NCBI RefSeq assembly: GCF_900111355.1
Contig: NZ_FOHA01000002.1
Location: 292,644 to 356,643, forward strand
DNA from: Isobaculum melis
Lineage (GTDB): Bacteria > Bacillota > Bacilli > Lactobacillales > Carnobacteriaceae
DNA length: 64,000 nt
Direction: 5' to 3'
The notes under the pieces were generated by a model that made no database searches, was not told where the DNA came from, and was given only the letters and a program-made list of their open reading frames with translations. How positions within the stretch are numbered: position 1 is the first letter of the stretch; every line of letters starts with the position of its first letter. Shown piece by piece: positions 35,348-43,709 of this stretch. The position numbers and the translations under genes are program-made.

Positions 35348-35953
35348 CTAATCAGTTATAGAACCACCAATAACAGTCATTCTATTAGTAGATGGATCAT
35401 AAATCGTCCAAAAGAAAGTGCCCCACCATTCTTTTCCTGCATCGAAATAATCTGACCAATCATCATTCCAACGATAGATGATTAAATCTTTTTGATTTGG
35501 GAAAATGAGTTGATTTAATTTTTTGAAATCTTTTTTACCATTAAGGTAATTACGTGGTGGCTTTGTAACAGAATAATAATATGATTCTTCAAATTCATCA
35601 TCCGCATGTTGATACTCCTTAAAAAAATTAGTTGGATCTACTTGCTCTGCTTCCATTGCCGCTGGAATAACCGAATAGCCCATAAATTTGTCTGCCCATC
35701 CATGACTTTTAAGCAACTCTTCACGTGTCACGTTATCTTGCTTTGCCCACAATTCTATTCTCTTGTCACGCACTATATTTCGTAACTGGGCCATTTTTTC
35801 CAATCCCTCAATCGCTGCTAATTGATGAGTCTCTATTCCTTGATAATGGTCTATTTTAAAAAACGCATACTCTGGCACTAAGTAATCCATCCCAATATGA
35901 TGTTTTGCCATTGTTTCTTCAAAGTTCAATGTCTCTTTTTCTAAAAATTTCAT
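35348..35953 (-). CDS. Putative immunity protein, tandem copy 3
   Basis: 201 residues, intact, starting MKFLEKETLNFEETMAKHHI behind GTAGGAGG. Its middle region matches copy 4 closely, so these two arose by recent duplication; the intergenic DNA around the copies is also repeated. No signal peptide. Confidence 0.7.
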   Translation of the reverse strand: MKFLEKETLNFEETMAKHHIGMDYLVPEYAFFKIDHYQGIETHQLAAIEGLEKMAQLRNIVRDKRIELWAKQDNVTREELLKSHGWADKFMGYSVIPAAMEAEQVDPTNFFKEYQHADDEFEESYYYSVTKPPRNYLNGKKDFKKLNQLIFPNQKDLIIYRWNDDWSDYFDAGKEWWGTFFWTIYDPSTNRMTVIGGSITD

Positions 35954-36020
35954 GTTTAACGGCCTCCTACTTTCACAACTTATTTACAAAAAGAAACTTT
36001 ATAGCAATTATTTACTGTAA

Positions 36021-36622
36021 CTAATCAGTTGTAGAAGCGCCAATAACAGTCATTCTATTCGTAGACGGATCATAAATTGTCCAATAGAAAGTGCCCCACC
36101 ATTCTTTGCCTGCATCAAAATAATCTGACCAATCATCATTCCAGCGATAAATGATTAAATTTTGTTGATTTGGAAAAAGCAGTTGATTTATTGTTCTAAA
36201 ATCTTCTTTCCCTTTAGGATTGGTAAGTGTTGAGTTGGTAACAGCATAATAATAGGAGGTTTCAAACTCTTCATCAGCATGTTTATATTCCTTAAAAAAA
36301 TCAACTGAATCTATTGGCTCTGCTTTCATTGCTTTTGAAATAACAGAATAACTTCTGAGTTTATCTGACCATCCATTTTTTTTAAGTAACTCTTCGCGTG
36401 TCATGTTGGCTTGCTTTGCCCATAACTCTATTCTCTTGTTGTGTAATATTTTTTTAACAGGGGTATTTTTTCCATTCCTTTAACGGCTGCTAGCTGATGT
36501 GTCTTTGTTCCTTGATAATGAGCTATTTGAAAGAATACATAGTCTGGTACTAAGTGCATCACTCCAATATTATGTTTTTCCATTGTTTTTTCAAAGTTTA
36601 ATGTTTCTTCTAAAAATTGCAT
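36021..36622 (-). pseudogene. Putative immunity protein, tandem copy 2, frameshifted at a run of seven A
   Basis: The N-terminal frame starts at ATG 36622 (MQFLEETLNFEKTMEKHNIG) and stops at TAG 36428-36430 after KIPLLKKYYTTRE. The correct continuation (ILHNKRIELWAKQANMTREE) is in the next frame and runs to 36021. The shift lies in TTAAAAAAATATT, a seven-A tract near 36450, so slippage, phase variation, recoding or a sequencing error are all possible. Confidence 0.7.
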
Positions 36623-36678
36623 GTTTAACGGCCTCCTGTTTTTATTACTCATTTACTTATACCAATTATTTACTGTAA

Positions 36679-37317
36679 CTAATCCGTTGCAGAGCCACCA
36701 ATAATGGTCATTCTTTTACTAGTTGGATCATAAATCGTCCAGTAAAAAGTGCCCCACCATTCTTTTCCTGCATCGAAATAATCTGACCAATCATCATTCC
36801 AGCGATAGATGATTAAATCTTGTTGATTTGGAAAAATGAGTTGATTTAATTTTTTAAAATCTTTTCTACCTGTAGAATTACCATATGGTGGATCTACAAA
36901 AGCATGGTGATAGGATTCTACAAGCTCTTTATCTTTAGCATAGTCATAACATTCTTTGGCAGGATACTCCTTAAAAAAATCAGTTAAATTTTCTCTTTCA
37001 GCTTTCATTAATTTAGGAAGAATAGAATAAATCGTTGTTCCATAAGCATGTTGCCAATTTTTCAATAACTCCTCGTTTGAAAAATGCTGCTTTGATCCTC
37101 GTCGTATTTCTAAATACTTAGCTCGTGTTAACATTCTCCATAAAGCTATCTTTTTCATCCCCTCAATCGCAGCTAATTGGTGAGTTTCTATACCTTGATA
37201 ATCATCTATTTGAAAAAAGATATAATCAAGTACATGAAGCGCTAGATAGTGTATTCCTATATCATGTTTTTTCAATGTTTCTTCAAAATTTAATGTTTCT
37301 TCTTCTAAAAATTTCAT
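36679..37317 (-). CDS. Putative immunity protein, tandem copy 1 (next to the toxin)
   Basis: 212 residues from ATG 37317 (RBS GGAG; a TTG two codons earlier is less likely). It begins 19 bp after the toxin stop, so it is co-transcribed and is the best candidate cognate immunity protein. It has the shared C-terminal WNDDWSDYFDAGKEWWG block and a unique insert near residue 125 (YPAKECYDYAKDKELVESYH). Confidence 0.72.
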   Translation of the reverse strand: MKFLEEETLNFEETLKKHDIGIHYLALHVLDYIFFQIDDYQGIETHQLAAIEGMKKIALWRMLTRAKYLEIRRGSKQHFSNEELLKNWQHAYGTTIYSILPKLMKAERENLTDFFKEYPAKECYDYAKDKELVESYHHAFVDPPYGNSTGRKDFKKLNQLIFPNQQDLIIYRWNDDWSDYFDAGKEWWGTFYWTIYDPTSKRMTIIGGSATD

Positions 37318-37336
37318 GTTCAACCACTCCTATTTT

Positions 37337-40300
37337 TTATGGTTTTGGATAACTTGTAAGTATTCTGTACCCTTTCTTGCTTGATGAAGGTAATACACTA
37401 ACTACGACTTTTTTTATCTGACTGACCTTTGTTCCATTTCTGGAAAATCCCCTACCACTATTTCTCTCAGTATCAATATGACAATCAAGTTTTCGATTTA
37501 CATTCTTAAACGTATCAGGACTTTTAATTCTTGCTATATTTATAGCTATTAAAGCCGATAATACATTATCATATGTTGAACTGAATAACCAAGTCTCTTC
37601 TTTTATAAACCTATCATTCAAATACGCATCAGACTTCCCAATATGTTTCTCCATTGTATGTCCACCTGCTAGCTCATCAGCCACTAAATCTTTAAAAGTA
37701 TACCATTCATAATCCTCATCTGGTTCAACATTTAATTCAGACAATAGACTTGTTAATTTTGCAATCGTAATTCCAGCACCTTGTTCTTTTATCGTGCTAG
37801 AAATGACACTTTCAGGCAAGTCTTCACCAGTTGCTACATCTCTAATGTCTCCAGTTTCTTCATTAATACCATAAGTTTTACCATTATAGGTTGCAGATCC
37901 ATCAGTATGCCAGGCTTTAGATTTCTCCCAATCACCAACATCATATTTTGGCGAATTCGTGACTATTGCAACCATAGCAAAACCAGTAACAACATGGGCT
38001 GTAAAAACAACTGCTTCATATAACAAGGCGGCATAAAGCATATCATCCAGTACGAAAAATCTCGATTGAAGCCCTGTATTCATAGTAAAAATATTATTTT
38101 TAGAGAAAAATTTTCCTTGCCCTAGATATTGAAGAGGGGCTGTATAGTCAATATCTCCTAAAGAGATATTCCCTAAATTGGTCAATGGATATTGATAGAG
38201 CAGCGGTATACTCTTCAAATGATCTTTTCCAAAAATATCATCTAGTGCCTCAGAGTAAACAAATGGCTTTCTCCAAATTTTAACTAATGTATTCATTACC
38301 TGTACAACATCTGGTTTGTTTCTTGAAGTATCATACTTTGCATACAGATCTGTTAGTTCTTGATTAAAGACACCATTTATATGGATTTTTGTTTGATCTG
38401 TGGTTGTATCAATAGATAATTCCAATTCCTTAAAGGAACTCTTAGTCATTTGGAATGTTGTCTCACTGAATAAATCAGTCATAACAATATAGTAATCGCC
38501 TGCAGGTAAATCGAGTTGGAAGGTATTGGTTCCATTTGAACATTTGGTTTCATAAATCTTTTTTTCTTGCTGACTATAAACCTTAACTGTTTTAGTTGTT
38601 GAGCCTTTTAGCTTAAAATTTAGACGCGTAACATCTGATAAATTTAAAGAATAAATATGGTCTTTTTTAGAGCTTCTTCCTTCCTCATAAAATCGCCAAG
38701 GAATCACCAGCAAATTCTTTTTAGCCACATATAATTCAATGTTTTCTGTTGTTACTAAGCTAACGTCCTCATACGCCCAATGATTTATCCAATTTAGAAA
38801 ATAGTTTAAATCCTCTCCACTACATGGATCATACTTTTTTGCGGTCCCTTCATAAAAGGAATAGAACGCTGGTTTAAATTGGAAATAGTAGGTCTTAGAG
38901 GCTGGATAATATTTATATTTATTCGCAGCCTCATTGGCTTCTCCACCATTTTTATTAAAGGTTGCCCCATCTATCTTCTGGTTTGTAAGAGCTAGATCAA
39001 GTGACTTTCCATAAGCATACTTTCCCTCTTTTGTTTTAATTAAAAAGTAGGTATTCTTCTTTCTTAAATAATGTTGATAAGCTGATGTCCTGATATCTGT
39101 ATCATGTCCATCTGAAGCTGTTAACCCTTTTGTATAGTCAATCTGCTCTAATTGATAATCGATGCCTTTATTTAACCCTCTGACATAGTGATCAATCGCC
39201 ATCGCATCCATCTCAACAATGCTCACTTCATCATCTGACCAACGGCTTAACCAATTCAGAAAATAATTTAAATCTTTTCCGCTACATGGATCATAATTTT
39301 TAGCAGTGCCCTCATAAAAGGTATAAAACTCTGGCTTATATTGGAAATAATAAGTATGAGCAGCGGGATTGTACTTATATTTCTTTGCAACCTCATCTGC
39401 TTCTCCACCATTGGCTGCAAAGGTTGCTCCGTCTACTTTTCCGCTGTTACGAGGTAACTCAAGCGACTTTCCATAAGCATATTTTCCTTCTTTTGTTTTA
39501 ATTAAAAAGTAGGTATTTTTCTTTCTTAAATAATGTTGATAAGCTGATGTCCTGATATCTGTATCATGTCCATCTGAAGCTGTTAACCCTTTTGTATAGT
39601 CAATCTGCTCTAATTGATAATCGATGCCTTTATTTAACCCTCTGACATAATGATCAATCGCCATCGCATCCATCTCAACAATGCTGATTTCTTCATATGA
39701 CCAGTGATTCACCCAATTTAAAAAAAAGTTTAAATCTTTTCCTTTACATGGATCATCCTTTTTAGTGGCACCCTCATAAAAGCTATAAAAATCTGGTTTA
39801 AATTGGAAATAATAGTTTTTACTTGAAAGTACACCATACTGCTTAGCCTCTGCATCTACTTCTCCACCAATTAATGAAAATAGTGCGCCATCTATCCGCT
39901 GTGTATAGTTTGGTAGTTTCACTATTTTGCTATAAGCATATTTTCCCTCTTTAGATTTGATTAAAAAATAAGTATCTTTTTTGGCTAAATAATGCTGATT
40001 TATCCATGTTCGGATATCTGTTCCTGCTCCATCGAAAACAGTTAAACCTGCTGTATAGTCAATATTTCCCCATTCATTCGGTGGATTTATCCGACTTCTA
40101 AAGGTCAGGCTTTCATCTGGAATCTCTGAAAGAGGCTCTTCACTCTCAGCTACTTCTATTTCTTCCTTTTTAGCTGATTCAATTGGTAAATCTTCTTCCA
40201 CCGAAATCGCTTCTTCTTCAATTGTTGGTTTCTCAGATTCCAAAATAGACTCATTAACGTGATCCTCTATTAAGATTTCTGGTTCTAGTGTTGCTGGTGG

Positions 40301-40444
40301 CTCAATATTTTCATTTGTGATAGCTGGCTCATTGTTTTCCAATACTCTATTTGATTCATTGTTTATCTCTGCCAGTACATGAACTGGTTGTACCAAAACA
40401 GAGGATACTAATACAATGACACAAAGCGTTTTAAAAAATTTCAT
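37337..40444 (-). CDS. Secreted polymorphic toxin: three repeats plus CdiA-type RNase A-like C-terminal domain
   Basis: 1035 residues from ATG 40444 (RBS AAAGGAG, nine bases). A Sec signal peptide (MKFFKTLCVIVLVSSVLVQP) leads into an acidic Glu-rich linker (to about 125). Three repeats of about 153 residues follow (about 128-570; each with IDYT-GLT--DG--TDIR, KEGKYAYGKS and DPC-GKDLN-FLNW). The last 140 residues resemble the bacterial CdiA-CT RNase A domain: GGHTMEKHIGKS, Arg 11 residues after the second His, and a final T-S-Y, the spacing of the His-Arg...Thr-x-Tyr catalytic set known from Yersinia. It should cleave RNA of neighbouring cells. How it leaves and enters cells is unclear. Confidence 0.8.
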   Translation of the reverse strand: MKFFKTLCVIVLVSSVLVQPVHVLAEINNESNRVLENNEPAITNENIEPPATLEPEILIEDHVNESILESEKPTIEEEAISVEEDLPIESAKKEEIEVAESEEPLSEIPDESLTFRSRINPPNEWGNIDYTAGLTVFDGAGTDIRTWINQHYLAKKDTYFLIKSKEGKYAYSKIVKLPNYTQRIDGALFSLIGGEVDAEAKQYGVLSSKNYYFQFKPDFYSFYEGATKKDDPCKGKDLNFFLNWVNHWSYEEISIVEMDAMAIDHYVRGLNKGIDYQLEQIDYTKGLTASDGHDTDIRTSAYQHYLRKKNTYFLIKTKEGKYAYGKSLELPRNSGKVDGATFAANGGEADEVAKKYKYNPAAHTYYFQYKPEFYTFYEGTAKNYDPCSGKDLNYFLNWLSRWSDDEVSIVEMDAMAIDHYVRGLNKGIDYQLEQIDYTKGLTASDGHDTDIRTSAYQHYLRKKNTYFLIKTKEGKYAYGKSLDLALTNQKIDGATFNKNGGEANEAANKYKYYPASKTYYFQFKPAFYSFYEGTAKKYDPCSGEDLNYFLNWINHWAYEDVSLVTTENIELYVAKKNLLVIPWRFYEEGRSSKKDHIYSLNLSDVTRLNFKLKGSTTKTVKVYSQQEKKIYETKCSNGTNTFQLDLPAGDYYIVMTDLFSETTFQMTKSSFKELELSIDTTTDQTKIHINGVFNQELTDLYAKYDTSRNKPDVVQVMNTLVKIWRKPFVYSEALDDIFGKDHLKSIPLLYQYPLTNLGNISLGDIDYTAPLQYLGQGKFFSKNNIFTMNTGLQSRFFVLDDMLYAALLYEAVVFTAHVVTGFAMVAIVTNSPKYDVGDWEKSKAWHTDGSATYNGKTYGINEETGDIRDVATGEDLPESVISSTIKEQGAGITIAKLTSLLSELNVEPDEDYEWYTFKDLVADELAGGHTMEKHIGKSDAYLNDRFIKEETWLFSSTYDNVLSALIAINIARIKSPDTFKNVNRKLDCHIDTERNSGRGFSRNGTKVSQIKKVVVSVLPSSSKKGYRILTSYPKP
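39022..39692 (-). repeat. Near-identical DNA repeats inside the toxin gene
   Basis: The blocks at about 39022-39220 and 39482-39690 differ at only a few bases over some 200 bp, far more alike than the rest of the repeats. This indicates recent gene conversion or duplication within the repeat array and would allow repeat-number change by recombination. Confidence 0.7.
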
Positions 40445-40701
40445 GTTGTTCACTCCTTTTAATGGTCTGTTTTTCCAATAAAATTGCTGCAATTCTTTTT
40501 ATTTTTCTACGATTTGGCTTTTATGTACAAAACATGCTCAACGATTCACATAACTACTTATCAGTAGTCCGTTCGAGCCTCCTCTCCAACACGATTATTT
40601 AAAGGTTTTCTTTTATAAAAAGCAGTTGATTTTGTGAAAATAAAAAGAGGGAATATCCTTACTTTTAATTGACATATCGCAACTGCCTTAATCATCATTT
40701 G

Positions 40702-40710
40702 ATTATAGCA
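40702..40710 (-). promoter_or_regulatory. Extended -10 promoter of the toxin operon
   Basis: On the minus strand TGCTATAAT (40710-40702) is a perfect extended -10; the -35 is poor. The leader to ATG 40444 would be about 250 nt, with a small hairpin (ACTAC...GTAGT). Confidence 0.45.
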
Positions 40711-40829
40711 TTACAAAATAAAGAAAAAAATATTTTTCTGCCACCGTTCCCTAAGCTCTTTCATTTTTCTTATCCATAAATCATCAGATAATTCATGGTT
40801 TAGCGCTACACTATAGGCTTTTATGAATA

Positions 40830-41190
40830 GTCAATTTCATTAGATAACATCTCTGCCATTTTTTGAAGCATCTTAACTCAAAAATTAGTCATTTTTCCAA
40901 CCTATTCCTAATGAAAACAATCTAATAGTTAATCCAACGTCGATAAAAAATCTTTTAAGCAAAAAAATATCTTGCTGAAGTTCATAAACTGAAAATCAAC
41001 AAGAGCTATTATTTTTATTCAATTTTTTCTATCTCTTTAAGATAGATATTGTACCTTTAAACGTTTTTTCAGCATAAAGAATTTTTACATTTAAATTAAA
41101 ACGACTTTATCCCTTTCTTTGCCCAAAATCACTTCAAATTCGCATCATCATCTGGTTCAACTTCATCTAGTAACATCGCTGCCACTTTTC
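40830..41190 (-). other. Gene remnants in an 850-bp gap upstream of the toxin
   Basis: Two related minus-strand segments, 41157-41190 and 40830-40866, read KVAAMLLDEVEPDDDANL and KMAEMLSNEIDYS before stops. They share the DNA pattern AAAnTGGCAGnGATGTTA followed by ATGAAnTTGA. The first also resembles KLTSLLSELNVEPDEDY just before the toxin RNase domain. They are probably decayed toxin-tip cassettes. The rest of 40445-41297 is A+T rich and shows no intact gene. Confidence 0.35.
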
Positions 41191-41297
41191 AGTTTATCTC
41201 TTGCCATCTATTCTACTACAACTAAGAGCTATGCTATAATGAAATCAGCTACATATTTTATTTTTAAATCAACAACTTAAGGAGCTCTGTAACAGAC

Positions 41298-41888
41298 ATG
41301 CTAAAAACTAAAAAATTACGAACAAAAATATTATTTTCTGTATTAATTGGTGCTTTAGTTGGCCTTACTATCTTTGCATATTATTTATTTCGCCCACAAC
41401 AAGTCACAAACTTTTTTTCAAATAAATATGGAGCTATTGTTGGAGATAGCCGTGGAGATTGGACTAGCTTTGATTTTAAAAAGCAACAAGCTTATACTCT
41501 TACTAATAGTGATGTACGTGACTACTATGCAAGAAATGGGAGTTTTAGTCTAGAACCTGGTCCATATAGAACTGATCATGTATCATATGATACCACTTAC
41601 CAGTCAATATATGATGAGTATTTCCAGCATTTTTCTGACCTAAAAGTTTCTAAATGGGATATGATTAATCAGAACTATCTCATTACAAAGAACTTGGATA
41701 GTGGAGAAATATTAAAACTCTATTTTAATCATAACTTCTTGCCTGAAAAAGCTGAATGCTATCGAGATGAAAAAGCTGAACCGTTCACCATAGAGTATCA
41801 ATTTGTTAATCAATCAAATTATGATGATGTACAAGTAGATGAAACAGAAGAAAACACAGATATATGGGAAAAACTAAATCAAGATTAA
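41298..41888 (+). CDS. Membrane-anchored hypothetical protein
   Basis: 196 residues with one N-terminal membrane segment (ILFSVLIGALVGLTIFAYYLF) and an outside acidic, Tyr-rich domain (GDWTSFDFKKQQAYTLTNSD). RBS AAGGAG about 14 bases upstream, and an extended -10 (TGCTATAAT, 41232-41240). No known family recognised. It points away from the toxin operon. Confidence 0.65.
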   Translation: MLKTKKLRTKILFSVLIGALVGLTIFAYYLFRPQQVTNFFSNKYGAIVGDSRGDWTSFDFKKQQAYTLTNSDVRDYYARNGSFSLEPGPYRTDHVSYDTTYQSIYDEYFQHFSDLKVSKWDMINQNYLITKNLDSGEILKLYFNHNFLPEKAECYRDEKAEPFTIEYQFVNQSNYDDVQVDETEENTDIWEKLNQD

Positions 41889-42061
41889 ACAATGCTTAAA
41901 AAAACAGCTAACCCAATGCTCGCATAAGCTGCCTCAACCGTCGATTTAGCAAGACCAATAGAATATTCTCCACAAAGAAATGACAGCAGTGAGTAGCTAA
42001 AAATCACTGTTAATTAGGATAAATTAAAAACATCAACCTTTAAGGAAGGAACCTCCTCAAA

Positions 42062-42721
42062 ATGAATACAATTAAAGCGCGCTTTACGCAAACAATCTAT
42101 ACTAATCCTGAACTTTATCTCATCATTGATGGAAAACCCATTGTTCAATATATTGATACATATGTAACAGAAGGAAAAATTCCTATATTAGAAAAAATGG
42201 GCTCTATGCTAGGCTTACTCCCAGCTTGGTCTGGCGCTTTAAATTTCACAGCTGACAATCTTTTTATTTGGCAGCTCGTTGATGCTGAAGAAACACTGAA
42301 TGTTCCTATTTTAGTTTGTGAAGATGATTGTGATTTAGACTGTATTGTCATTCTTGCTCAAATTCGTAAAACAAAAGAAACTGTTTATTGGGATAAAATT
42401 GGCTTACTAAAACATGAAAATGCTAGCCTTTCAGATGAAATTAAAGCGGGTATTTTATATGTAGAAGCCTATACCGAAAGCGATTGGGAAAAGTATGGCG
42501 GTACTCTTGCATGGGAAAATCCACAGAGTAAAGTTTTTGAACAATGGTGTGCAGCTAACTGGACAGAAGAGCTTTTACGCAGAAGACAGAACTATACAAA
42601 GCCTTATATGCAAAATGAGGAAAATATTGATTGGATTGAGCAAGTCAATTGGTCATTTGATGCCACAGAATATCAAAAAGCAGTTCATGTTTATCGTAAA
42701 TTTTTGCCAAGCTCCTCCTGA
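42062..42721 (+). CDS. Hypothetical protein (possible immunity-like)
   Basis: 219 residues, acidic, no signal peptide, beginning MNTIKARFTQTIYTNPELYL behind AAGGAAGGAACC. The fold is not recognised; a Cys pair appears in CEDDCDLDC and Trp-rich stretches near the end. Location in the toxin-immunity island makes an immunity role possible but unproven. Its last 31 bp overlap the convergent zinc-ribbon gene. Confidence 0.6.
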   Translation: MNTIKARFTQTIYTNPELYLIIDGKPIVQYIDTYVTEGKIPILEKMGSMLGLLPAWSGALNFTADNLFIWQLVDAEETLNVPILVCEDDCDLDCIVILAQIRKTKETVYWDKIGLLKHENASLSDEIKAGILYVEAYTESDWEKYGGTLAWENPQSKVFEQWCAANWTEELLRRRQNYTKPYMQNEENIDWIEQVNWSFDATEYQKAVHVYRKFLPSSS

Positions 42722-42969
42722 ATACACCATTCACAAATAGGCACGCCATCACCAGGATGATTGAAATAAGCCGTACGACCAGTCCATAAAATCCGTCGAT
42801 TCTCCCACTGACCACAAGAGATACAATGGTCTGCATGGACTGGTTTATCTTCGATGGCTACGGCATTTGTGCTAAAAATGCGCGATAAACTTTTCAGACA
42901 GGAATCGCAGTAGTCATTTTCATTGGTTGTTTTTTTGATGCCGCAACAATAACAATTTCTTTGCACCAT
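42691..42969 (-). CDS. Small zinc-ribbon-like protein
   Basis: 92 residues with three Cys pairs: CYCCGIKK...CDSC, CISCGQW and CEWC, likely two zinc knuckles. Begins MVQRN behind GGAG. No named family. Its 3' end overlaps that of the convergent gene, as happens in compact genomes. It directly follows the GNAT gene in the same direction. Confidence 0.65.
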   Translation of the reverse strand: MVQRNCYCCGIKKTTNENDYCDSCLKSLSRIFSTNAVAIEDKPVHADHCISCGQWENRRILWTGRTAYFNHPGDGVPICEWCIQEELGKNLR

Positions 42970-42984
42970 GAAAAAATTCTCCTT

Positions 42985-43512
42985 TCACATCATTTTCATC
43001 ATTTCAAATCGTACTTCTTGATTTTCTACATCTTGATTAGAGTAAGCAAACAAATCAAAACCTACTAGCTGAAAGCCAAATTTCAAATAAAAATCAATTG
43101 TCTGAATATTACAAGACTGCGTCTCCAAAATAATCCCTCGTACATGATGACGTTCCGCTCTTTCAATTGCACAATTCATGAGCTTTGTACCGAATCCTTG
43201 CTTACGATAATCCTCATGAAGCCAAATAGAGCTGATTCTCAATCTATTATTCCAGCTTTCAATCCCTGTTTCTACAATCCCTACTAATGTATCATTCGAA
43301 AAAAGACCAAAAGCCTCTGCCTGCTCTATATACTCAGCAAATAATTCAGAAGTAAATTTTTTTGACAGCTCTTTTTCAAATCGCTTCTTCTGCCATTTAA
43401 AAGAAAAACTCGCTGTATTTGCTTCGCTATTTAAAGCATAATAGCCATTTGTTTGATAGTTTGTGGTCCAAGTATAGCCTAGGTAACTTTTATCTAACGC
43501 CTTTATTTCCAT
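42985..43512 (-). CDS. GNAT family N-acetyltransferase
   Basis: 175 residues. The acetyl-CoA-binding motif A is SSIWLHEDYRKQGFGTKLMN (about residues 93-112), followed by a typical FYLKFGFQLVGFD motif. Substrate unknown. RBS AAGGAAGG. Probably transcribed with the zinc-ribbon gene. Confidence 0.88.
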   Translation of the reverse strand: MEIKALDKSYLGYTWTTNYQTNGYYALNSEANTASFSFKWQKKRFEKELSKKFTSELFAEYIEQAEAFGLFSNDTLVGIVETGIESWNNRLRISSIWLHEDYRKQGFGTKLMNCAIERAERHHVRGIILETQSCNIQTIDFYLKFGFQLVGFDLFAYSNQDVENQEVRFEMMKMM

Positions 43513-43646
43513 TCATCTACACCTTCCTTTTATTTTTAATCATTCTATCACCCATAAATATCTGATAAAATCACTTTAACACAGGAAAAATATCCGAACA
43601 AGCATGGCATGATAAGCAGTTTTGCTATTGCTAAACAAATTCATTC

Positions 43647-43680
43647 AAAAAACCATCCGCTTTCTAACACGGATGGTTTT
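43647..43680 (-). terminator. Terminator of the bgl operon
   Basis: An 11-bp stem (AAAACCATCCG / CGGATGGTTTT) with flanking A/T runs just after the PTS gene stop at 43710. Confidence 0.8.
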
Positions 43681-43709
43681 CATCAAATTTTGTCATTTCA
43701 AATCAGTAC

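Noticed and set aside
37125..37352. Plus-strand open frame opposite immunity copy 1
   Set aside because: Shadow of a conserved gene; no ribosome site, and it changes with the paralogue sequence.
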